A stretch of 13,164 bases of DNA, taken from Odoribacteraceae bacterium. Lineage in GTDB: Bacteria > Bacteroidota > Bacteroidia > Bacteroidales > Marinifilaceae. The position numbers and the translations under genes were made by a program. Each line of letters opens with the position of its first letter. The first letter of the stretch is position 1. Below, one piece after another: positions 7,345-13,164 of the stretch. The stretch spans positions 1 through 13,164 of the forward strand of contig JAIRKS010000126.1 of the NCBI GenBank assembly GCA_031259905.1. The letters run 5' to 3'. Below the pieces are notes generated by a model, which searched no databases, was not told where the DNA came from, and saw only the letters and a list, made by a program, of their open reading frames with translations.

Positions 7345-8283
7345 TTATTGTTCACGGGCGTACGCGTTGACGATCTCCTTGACGAGCCGGTGGCGGACGA
7401 TGTCCCCCGTGTCGAACTCGATGAAGGCGATGCCGGGTATGCCCGCGAGGATCTGGCGGGCGTGCGTCAGGCCGGAATCGGCTTGCCTCGGCAGGTCGAT
7501 CTGGCTCGTGTCGCCGGTGACGACGAACCTGGCGCTAACGCCCATGCGCGTCAAGAACATCTTTAGTTGGTTACGCGTGGTATTCTGTGCCTCGTCGAGG
7601 ATCACGAAGGCATCGTTCAGCGTTCTTCCCCTCATGTAGGCGAGCGGGGCGATCTGGATGGTATTATTTTCCATGTAATCGATCAGCTTTCGCGGCGGGA
7701 TCATGTCGGAAAGGGCATCGTACAGCGGCTGCAGGTAGGGGTCGATCTTCTCCTTCATGTCCCCTGGCAGGAAGCCGAGGTTTTCCCCCGCCTCGACGGC
7801 CGGGCGACTGAGGATAACGCGCTTGACCTCCTTCTCGCGCAGGGCTTTCACGGCAAGAGCGATGGCCGTGTACGTCTTCCCCGACCCCGCCGGCCCCGTG
7901 GCGAAGAGGAGATGGTTCGTCCTGGCCGCCTCGACGAGCGCGCGTTGGTTTGTCGTGCGTGCCCGGATGATCTTCCCGCCGTTGCCGAAGAGGATAATCG
8001 AGGCGGGATCTTCCGGGTTATCGACAGGCCCGTTCCCGGCGATGACGTGTTTCAAGTTTTCCAGGGAGAGCGCGTTATACTTGTCGTGGTACTCGAGCAG
8101 GACGTTCACCTTTTCGTGCAGCGCCTCCAGCTCTTTCTCCTCGCCTCGCGCGATAATCTCGTTGCCTCGCGCGGTGATCTTCAGCCCCGGGAAGAAGTCC
8201 TTGAGCGCGGCGAGCTTCACGTTATTAATACCGTAAAAGTCAACGGGGTCAATTTCCCCGATAGTTATTCTTCTCTCCATCAT
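7345..8283 (-). CDS. phoH: PhoH family ATPase (YbeZ/PhoL-like)
   Basis: Cytoplasmic ATPase of the PhoH family, related to the helicase core domain and linked in other bacteria to RNA metabolism and, as YbeZ, to the YbeY endonuclease; its exact reaction is not settled. The 312-residue product has an N-terminal KH-like segment (about 1-80) and the PhoH domain (about 105-310). Walker A is GPAGSGKT (130-137), Walker B is VILDEAQN (227-234), and a sensor-like VVTGDTSQIDLP lies at 254-265. LSRPAVEAGENLGFLPGDMKEKIDPYLQPLYD is a typical family stretch. Two adjacent ATG codons, at 8283 and 8280, can start it. It is transcribed divergently from mazG and is followed by purC in the same direction. ybeY is not in the window. 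Confidence 0.95.
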   Translation of the reverse strand: MMERRITIGEIDPVDFYGINNVKLAALKDFFPGLKITARGNEIIARGEEKELEALHEKVNVLLEYHDKYNALSLENLKHVIAGNGPVDNPEDPASIILFGNGGKIIRARTTNQRALVEAARTNHLLFATGPAGSGKTYTAIALAVKALREKEVKRVILSRPAVEAGENLGFLPGDMKEKIDPYLQPLYDALSDMIPPRKLIDYMENNTIQIAPLAYMRGRTLNDAFVILDEAQNTTRNQLKMFLTRMGVSARFVVTGDTSQIDLPRQADSGLTHARQILAGIPGIAFIEFDTGDIVRHRLVKEIVNAYAREQ

Positions 8284-8304
8284 TAATGTTACAATAAAAA
8301 ACGC

Positions 8305-8326
8305 TTACTTTTGCCCGGCAAAGTAA
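8305..8326. promoter_or_regulatory. Divergent phoH/mazG promoter with inverted repeat
   Basis: A 22-bp dyad in the 85-bp gap between the two divergent genes: TTACTTT and AAAGTAA arms, inner GCC and GGC pairs, a central C and one unpaired T on the left. TACTTTTG at 8306-8313 is an exact plus-strand match to TAnnTTTG and would place the mazG start point near 8320, with a leader of about 50 nt. On the minus strand the right arm reads TTACTTTG, one base off the consensus, and would serve phoH. No convincing -33 TTTG was found for either direction. Confidence 0.5.
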
Positions 8327-8368
8327 TAATAAATGCGGAGACGCGAAAATTCAACAATTCGAAATAAC

Positions 8369-9172
8369 ATGAAAACGACGGGCGAGATAGAGAGACGGAA
8401 GGCGGCCTTTGCCGACCTGGTAGAGATCATCGACACGTTGCGCGTGGCGTGTCCCTGGGACAAGAAGCAGACGTTAGAGTCGTTGCGGTCGTTGACCGTC
8501 GAGGAGGTCTACGAGCTGGGCGACGCCGTGGCGTGCGGCGACCTGCAGGAGGTCAAGAAAGAGCTGGGCGACCTGATCATGCACGTGGTATTCTACGCAC
8601 GCATCGGGGAAGAAACGGGAGCGTTCGACATCGCCGGCGTGCTGGAGGGGATCTGCGAGAAACTGCGATACCGTCACCCGCACGTCTACGGGGCGGTGCA
8701 GGTGGCCAACGAGCACGACGTGAGCAGGAACTGGGAGCAGTTGAAGTTAAAAGAGAAAGGACGCGCGAGCGTGCTGGGAGGCGTCCCCTCCGCGCTCCCG
8801 GCGATGATCAAGGCGTACCGGGTGCAGGACAAGGCGCGCGGCGTGGGGTTCGACTGGAAACGGCCGGGAGACGTGTGGGAGAAAGTGCACGAGGAGCTGC
8901 GCGAGTTGCAGGAAGAGCTGGAACGCGACGACAAGGAGCGCGTCGAGGAAGAGCTGGGCGACTTCCTTTTCGCCGTCATTAACGCCGCCCGGCTGCACGA
9001 CATCAACCCGGAAAACGCCCTCGAGAAGGCGAACAGGAAGTTCATCCGCCGCTTCAACCACATCGAGGAGCGGGCACGCGCGTCGGGACGCCCCTTGACG
9101 GAACTCTCCCTCGAGGAGATGGAAACCTTGTGGCAAGAGGCGAAAACAAAGGAACGGGAGGAAACAACATGA
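8369..9172 (+). CDS. mazG: MazG nucleoside triphosphate pyrophosphohydrolase
   Basis: Cytoplasmic enzyme that hydrolyses nucleoside triphosphates to monophosphate and pyrophosphate, thought to clear damaged or non-canonical nucleotides. The 267-residue product has the two-domain tandem layout of E. coli MazG (263 residues). The N-terminal domain contains LRVACPWDKKQTLESLRSLTVEEVYELGD and Glu45/Glu46/Glu49 with ELGD at 65-68. The C-terminal domain repeats the metal site as EELREL (175-180) and EELGD (194-198), with the family stretch KARGVGFDW in between and a C-terminal NRKFIRRF segment. Start: the frame opens at 8333, but the ATG at 8369 gives the usual N-terminus and leaves room for the promoter box at 8306-8313. 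The gene favours G-ending codons (CTG, GAG, AAG). Its stop overlaps the next gene's start as ATGA, so the two are translationally coupled. Confidence 0.95.
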   Translation: MKTTGEIERRKAAFADLVEIIDTLRVACPWDKKQTLESLRSLTVEEVYELGDAVACGDLQEVKKELGDLIMHVVFYARIGEETGAFDIAGVLEGICEKLRYRHPHVYGAVQVANEHDVSRNWEQLKLKEKGRASVLGGVPSALPAMIKAYRVQDKARGVGFDWKRPGDVWEKVHEELRELQEELERDDKERVEEELGDFLFAVINAARLHDINPENALEKANRKFIRRFNHIEERARASGRPLTELSLEEMETLWQEAKTKEREETT

Positions 9173-9516
9173 ACAACGTATCCGGCAAGTGGAAATACAA
9201 GGAGGAATACGATCACGGCGCGGCGGCCGGCGAACTCCTCCTGGAACAAAACGGGGCACTACTCTCCGGGAGGATCATCTTCACGGACCGGTCGGGAGAC
9301 GGGGACACCTGCATGATACGCGAGGACCTCTCCGGGACGCTGGAAGGACGGAAAGTAAAACTCAAGGCGACGGAGCTGGACGTGATCCACGCGGAACACG
9401 AGATAGACTACGAGCTGGACGAATGGTTCGGCCTCCTCGTCGACGAGTGCACGATCATCGGGCTAAGCATGGACGAGCAAGGCATCGAAGGCCACTTCAC
9501 CTTCGAGCGGGAATAA
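9169..9516 (+). CDS. Conserved-looking small acidic protein, function unknown
   Basis: I do not recognise this gene. It encodes 115 residues, rich in Asp and Glu, with alternating hydrophobic residues suggesting a mostly beta fold: GKWKYKEEY, GELLLEQNGALLSGRIIF, DLSGTLEGRKVKLKATEL, FGLLVDECTIIGLSMD, GIEGHFTFERE. The opening G-W and the LLEQNGALLSG pattern resemble small lipocalin-like or beta-barrel proteins, but that is only a resemblance. There is no signal peptide or membrane segment. The ATG at 9169 overlaps the mazG stop as ATGA and has one of the better Shine-Dalgarno sites in the window (GGGAGGA, 7 nt upstream), which decides the start over an in-frame ATG at 9130 inside mazG. Coupling to mazG and a terminator right after it indicate a two-gene operon. 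A nucleotide-housekeeping role would be a guess from position only. Confidence 0.75.
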   Translation: MNNVSGKWKYKEEYDHGAAAGELLLEQNGALLSGRIIFTDRSGDGDTCMIREDLSGTLEGRKVKLKATELDVIHAEHEIDYELDEWFGLLVDECTIIGLSMDEQGIEGHFTFERE

Positions 9517-9542
9517 CCCCCGCCCCCCGTGCACGCGCGACA

Positions 9543-9568
9543 GAAACTGACGAAAGTCAGTTTTTTTT
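9543..9568 (+). terminator. Intrinsic terminator of the mazG operon
   Basis: AAACTGAC (9544-9551), a GAAA tetraloop and GTCAGTTT (9556-9563) form a stem of up to 8 bp, extended by a possible G-T pair. The T run 9561-9568 supplies the U tract. It lies 27 nt after the stop of the small acidic protein gene and separates it from the oxidoreductase gene. Confidence 0.85.
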
Positions 9569-9615
9569 CTACCCGGAAACGGTAACATCGCGTCACTTTA
9601 ACAAAAACATCTATC

Positions 9616-12600
9616 ATGGAAAAGATCAGACAACACCCCGTGCTGGAAATCCCCGCCAGGGAAACAACCCGCTTCACCTTCAACGGCACCGAAATCGAGG
9701 GCGACGCCGGCTTCACCATCGCCGCGGCCCTCCACCGCGCGGGCTTCCCCGTACACGGCCACAGCCACACGGGACGTCCCCGCTCGCTGGCGTGCGGCAT
9801 CGGGAAATGCGGAGCGTGCGAAATGCTCGTCGACGGCAAGGTAAAACGCGTGTGCGTGACCAAAGTCGACGGCGTCAAGGAAGTACGCGAAATCGCCCCC
9901 GGCGAACTCCCCCTGCCCGGCGACCGGCGCGTCGCCCCGCGGCAAGTCCTCCACGCCCGCGTCGTCATCATCGGCGCCGGCCCCGCCGGCCTATCCGCGC
10001 GGGAAGAACTCGAAAAACAGGGCATCGACACCATCATCATCGACAACAACGATAAAATCGGCGGGCAATTCAACATGCAAACCCACCGCTTCTTCTTCTT
10101 CGAAAAAGAAAAACGCTTCGGCGGCACGCGCGGCTTCGACATCGCCCGATCCCTCGCCGGAGGCGAAACGCGCGGCGTCTACCTGAACGCCACCGTCTGG
10201 GACATCCTCGAGGGAAAACGCGTGGCAATAAAAAACCTCGACGACGACACCATCTTCCACGTCGAGGCCGACTACCTCGTCATCGCCACCGGCGCCGTAC
10301 CCTTCATGCCCCCCTTCGAAAACGACGACCTACCCGGCGTCTACACCGCCGCCGTCATCCAGAAAATGATGAACAGCGAGCTTACCCTCCTCGGCAAAAA
10401 CGTCCTCACCGTCGGCGCCGGAAACATCGGATACCTCACCTCCTACCAGCTCGTACAGGCCGGCGCACGCGTCAAGGCCATCATCGAGGCCATGCCACGC
10501 GAGGGAGGATTCCCCGTACAGGCAAACCGCGTGCGAAGGCTCGCCATCCCCGTCCTCACCTCCCGCGTACTCGTCAGGGCCATCCCCGACGCCGCCGGCA
10601 CGGGCATCACCGGCGCCGTCATCGCCAGGTGCGAAAACTTCAAACCCGTACCCGGCACCGAAACCATCATCGACGGCATCGACGCCATCAACATATGCAC
10701 CGGCCTGATCCCCGACAACCAGCTACACGCCAAAGGAAAACGCGTCTTCGGAGACCGCTGCCTCGTCGCTGGCGACGCCGAACGCATCGGCGAGGGAACC
10801 AGCGCCGTCGCCCGCGGAAAACAAGTAGCCCTCGAGATCCTCGCCGACGCCGGCGCCCGCGTCGACCACGACGAGTACCTCGCCGTCTCGCGCGAATACC
10901 TCGACTCGCGGCAACACCCCGTCAAAATACTCGACGCCCCCCGCCTCCCCGGAGAAGAACGCGCCCGCGCCCGCCCCTTCGTACTGCTCGACTGCCTGTA
11001 CGCCTTCGCCTGCAACCCCTGCGCCTTCGCCTGCCGACGCGGCGCCATCACGAAAAACTCCACCGCGGACATCCCCGTCGTCGACCACGACAAGTGCACC
11101 GGCTGCATGGAATGTGTCTACCAGTGCCCCGGGCTTGCCATCTTCGGCTACGACATCGCGCGCGACACACTCTTCCTCCCCGTCGAGCAAGAAATCAACC
11201 GCGGAGAAGTACACCTCGTCGACAACAACGGCACGATCATCGGGCAAGGCATCATCGAGAACATCTCGCGCGAACACGACAAAACCCGCGTCGCCCGCGT
11301 TAAATCCCTCACCCTGCACGGCAACGAAATCCTCGCCGCGCGCGGATTCATCGCCCCCGCGCGATACCCCGAACCGCTGCAACCCGTCGCCGCCCCGCCC
11401 GACGACGCCGCCGCCACCTGCCTCGCCTGCCACTGCGAGGACATCCCCCCCGCTGACATCCTCGCGCTGGCACGAGGACGCGACTACCTCCCCCTCGACG
11501 AGCTAAAACACGTCACCCGCCTCGGCATGGGACCCTGCCGCGGCAAACGATGCATCCCCCGCGCCCGCCTCATCCTGAGAGAACACGGCGTCCAACTCGC
11601 CGGGGAAGCCACGCCGCGCGCCCCCCTCTCGAACCAGCTCGACATGAGCCAGACGTGCCCGCCCGCCGGAGAAACACACCTCGTCATCTCCCGTCGCCCC
11701 ACCCCCCGCGTCGACACCCGCGTCCTCGTCGCCGGCGGCGGCATCGCCGGCAGCGCCCTCTTCCGCTACATGGCCGAGGAAGGAATGAAACCCGTCCTCC
11801 TCAACGACGGCCACGGATCCTCGTGGAGAAACATCGCCGGCGGGCGCACCGCCTTCTCCCTCCCGGAGCTGGCAGAAATCGCCGCGCGAAACCACGCCAT
11901 CTTCAAGGAAATGCAAGCCAACGGAAACATCGACTACCGCCCCACCCGCTACGTCAACCTCGCCCACGACGAGGAAACCTACCGCGCCCTCGACGCCAGC
12001 CGCGCCTGGTCCGACGCCAGGATGATCGACGTCGCCGACTTCCGCGCCGAAATCTCCCCGCGCTTCAACCCCGCCGCCACGCGATACATCGCCGCCCTCG
12101 TCACCAACGACTGCTGGCAAGCCACACCCGGGAAAGTCATCGACCAGGCCCGACAGCTCGGCATCGACGCCGGAGGACAACTCGTCGAGGGATGCCGCGT
12201 CATCGACGTCAAGCGCGACGGAGACGCCTACACCGTCCTGGCCAGGGAACGCGACGGGAAACACGTCGAGTACCGCGCCCGCCACTTCGTCAACGCCGCC
12301 GGCGCCGGCGCCGCGCGCCTCTGCGAGTGCCTCGGCATACAAGCGGGACTATACCCCGTCCGCCACCAGGCATTCATCACCCGACCGCTACCGATGCTCG
12401 GCAAAAACGGCAACCCCCTCGACATGATCATCGACCGGCAACTCTACAAGGGATTCTCCGCCGTCTACGGCCAGCAACTCGCCTCCACCGGACAAATCAT
12501 CGGCTGCGCCTCGCCGGCCGTCGACCCCGCCCGCGTCGACAGAGACCTCGCCCTGAACTCCGCCCCCTTCATCGAGATCTTCAGCGAAATCTTCACCAGC

Positions 12601-12840
12601 TGGATACCCGCCCTCGCCGACGCCGCCATACAAGCCACCTGGAGCGGCTACTACGTCGAACCGCGATACATCATCGACCCCGCCCTCGGCCTCTTCGCCG
12701 GCCTCCGCGGGCACGGCTTCATGCTGTCGCAATACCTCGCCCGACTCTACGTCGACAAGCTCGCCGGGCGACAAGTCCCCGCCTACTTCGACGCCCTCGA
12801 ACTCGCCGGGCCGGGACTCTCCGAGAAAGCATTCAAGTAA
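9616..12840 (+). CDS. Fused multi-domain flavo-iron-sulfur oxidoreductase (SoxA/HcnAB-like plus DAO-like)
   Basis: A 1074-residue cytoplasmic protein. Residues about 15-100 are a 2Fe-2S ferredoxin-like domain with Cys60, 65, 68 and 80. Residues 115-445 are a pyridine-nucleotide/FAD oxidoreductase: VVIIGAGPAGLSA for FAD, VGAGNIGY for a second nucleotide, an ATG motif at 224-226 and VAGDAERIGEG. Residues 460-504 hold eight cysteines suggesting two 4Fe-4S clusters (C460, 466, 469, 473; C494, 497, 500, 504). Residues 600-650 are a BFD/SoxA-type 2Fe-2S site (C605, C607, C641, C646). Residues 700-1060 are a second FAD enzyme of the D-amino acid oxidase family (RVLVAGGGIAGSAL; GLRGHGFMLSQYLARL). Related separate subunits form sarcosine oxidase, hydroxyproline dehydrogenase, opine oxidase and HCN synthase. 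The likely reaction is dehydrogenation of an amine or imino acid, electrons passing to NAD(P) or a ferredoxin; the substrate is unknown. Start: ATG at 9616, A-rich leader, no strong Shine-Dalgarno or promoter box. It appears to be a single-gene unit. Confidence 0.9.
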   Translation: MEKIRQHPVLEIPARETTRFTFNGTEIEGDAGFTIAAALHRAGFPVHGHSHTGRPRSLACGIGKCGACEMLVDGKVKRVCVTKVDGVKEVREIAPGELPLPGDRRVAPRQVLHARVVIIGAGPAGLSAREELEKQGIDTIIIDNNDKIGGQFNMQTHRFFFFEKEKRFGGTRGFDIARSLAGGETRGVYLNATVWDILEGKRVAIKNLDDDTIFHVEADYLVIATGAVPFMPPFENDDLPGVYTAAVIQKMMNSELTLLGKNVLTVGAGNIGYLTSYQLVQAGARVKAIIEAMPREGGFPVQANRVRRLAIPVLTSRVLVRAIPDAAGTGITGAVIARCENFKPVPGTETIIDGIDAINICTGLIPDNQLHAKGKRVFGDRCLVAGDAERIGEGTSAVARGKQVALEILADAGARVDHDEYLAVSREYLDSRQHPVKILDAPRLPGEERARARPFVLLDCLYAFACNPCAFACRRGAITKNSTADIPVVDHDKCTGCMECVYQCPGLAIFGYDIARDTLFLPVEQEINRGEVHLVDNNGTIIGQGIIENISREHDKTRVARVKSLTLHGNEILAARGFIAPARYPEPLQPVAAPPDDAAATCLACHCEDIPPADILALARGRDYLPLDELKHVTRLGMGPCRGKRCIPRARLILREHGVQLAGEATPRAPLSNQLDMSQTCPPAGETHLVISRRPTPRVDTRVLVAGGGIAGSALFRYMAEEGMKPVLLNDGHGSSWRNIAGGRTAFSLPELAEIAARNHAIFKEMQANGNIDYRPTRYVNLAHDEETYRALDASRAWSDARMIDVADFRAEISPRFNPAATRYIAALVTNDCWQATPGKVIDQARQLGIDAGGQLVEGCRVIDVKRDGDAYTVLARERDGKHVEYRARHFVNAAGAGAARLCECLGIQAGLYPVRHQAFITRPLPMLGKNGNPLDMIIDRQLYKGFSAVYGQQLASTGQIIGCASPAVDPARVDRDLALNSAPFIEIFSEIFTSWIPALADAAIQATWSGYYVEPRYIIDPALGLFAGLRGHGFMLSQYLARLYVDKLAGRQVPAYFDALELAGPGLSEKAFK

Positions 12841-12857
12841 ACACCAACCACCGGGAC

Positions 12858-12884
12858 GGGCTGTCTTCATTTTCGGGACAGCCC
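12858..12884 (+). terminator. Hairpin downstream of the oxidoreductase gene
   Basis: GGGCTGTC (12858-12865) and GACAGCCC (12877-12884) pair perfectly over 8 bp around an 11-nt loop, 17 nt after the stop codon. It is followed by a C run rather than a T run, so it may protect the 3' end or only help termination together with the next hairpin. Confidence 0.5.
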
Positions 12885-12951
12885 TCCCCCCTTGCCCCGT
12901 CCGCCGGGCGGCGTTGTTAACGAAAATTCAGGGATCGCCGTTGATGTTAGC

Positions 12952-12975
12952 AAAAGGGCCGTTTTCGGGCCTTTT
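12952..12975. terminator. Bidirectional terminator-like hairpin
   Basis: AAAAGG pairs with CCTTTT and, inside, CCG pairs with CGG around a TTTT loop, with a single G-G mismatch between the two stem parts. A residues on the left and T residues on the right make it terminator-like on both strands. It lies about 110 nt after the oxidoreductase stop and 26 nt before the second 21-bp array. Confidence 0.5.
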
Positions 12976-12998
12976 CGCGTTAAAAGAAAGTTATATTC

Positions 12999-13164
12999 CG
13001 AGGTGGTACACGGTGTACCACCGCCCCGCCACCATGTTCCACCACCTCGCCACCATGTTCCACCACCCCGCCACCATGTTCCACCGCCTCGCCATCCTGT
13101 TCCACCGCCTCGCCACCATGTACCAGCACCCCGCCATCCTGTTCCACCACCCCGCCAGCAGGTT
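12999..13164. repeat. Second tandem 21-bp array, capped by a perfect palindrome, running off the right edge
   Basis: Seven 21-bp units run from 13015 to 13161 and the next begins at 13162, so the array continues outside the window. The unit reads GTTCCACCACC then T or C, then CGCCACCAT, with variants GTACC, CCGCC, CATCCT and CAGCAG. At its left end 13002-13022 is a perfect 21-bp palindrome: GGTGGTACAC, a central G, then the exact reverse complement. Bases 12999-13013 resemble an inverted unit lacking 3 nt, so the array appears to begin with a head-to-head pair. All six frames of the unit are open, so a coding function cannot be excluded by stops alone. Its sequence is unrelated to the array at 6005-6217, but the period is the same. 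Confidence 0.9.

Noticed and set aside
11550..12920. 456-codon plus-strand frame, Arg/Pro/His-rich
   Set aside because: It is a shifted frame of the oxidoreductase gene, whose own frame carries the flavin and cluster motifs; there is no sign of a frameshift.
13015..13164. Coding repeats on the minus strand (MVARWWN heptads)
   Set aside because: Every frame of the unit is open, the frame has no credible domain and ends in the AT-rich spacer soon after the array; noncoding repeat is simpler, though the right flank is unseen.

Overview
The window looks like chromosomal DNA from a GC-rich member of the Bacteroidota, probably Bacteroidales. The reasons are a small START-like (AHSA1-type) protein next to an LptF/LptG permease, the phoH-purC pair, start codons with weak or no Shine-Dalgarno sites, and boxes matching the Bacteroidota -7 consensus TAnnTTTG. 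Genus and species cannot be read from this sequence. No transposase, integrase, phage gene, CRISPR array, rRNA or tRNA was seen.

Left to right: bases 1-83 hold the start of a minus-strand gene for an exported protein or lipoprotein, cut by the window edge. After an AT-rich gap of about 430 bp comes a minus-strand envelope/translation operon, transcribed right to left: START-like protein (5796-5422), LptF/LptG permease (5370-3913), fmt (3909-2938) and pbpC (2934-523). The last two junctions are each exactly 3 nt. A 567-bp gap follows (5797-6363). It holds a tandem array of 21-bp units, each an almost perfect palindrome, and a terminator-like hairpin for the gene upstream. Next is a second minus-strand unit, phoH (8283-7345) followed by purC (7311-6364).

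A short divergent promoter region (8284-8368), centred on an inverted repeat, separates phoH from a plus-strand unit of mazG (8369-9172) and an unrecognised 115-residue protein (9169-9516). This unit ends at a clear intrinsic terminator. The next gene (9616-12840) is the most distinctive: a 1074-residue flavo-iron-sulfur protein. It appears to join in one chain what are separate alpha, beta and gamma subunits in sarcosine oxidase, hydroxyproline dehydrogenase and HCN synthase type enzymes, with an extra two-cluster cysteine block in the middle. It is followed by two hairpins and a second 21-bp array, different in sequence, that runs off the right edge.

Most of the window is housekeeping: nucleotide metabolism (purC, mazG), initiator tRNA formylation (fmt), lipopolysaccharide export (LptF/LptG), peptidoglycan synthesis (pbpC) and an RNA-linked ATPase (phoH). 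The candidates for something less described are the fused oxidoreductase and the two 21-bp arrays. Each array sits 26-27 nt beyond a terminator-like hairpin of the upstream gene.
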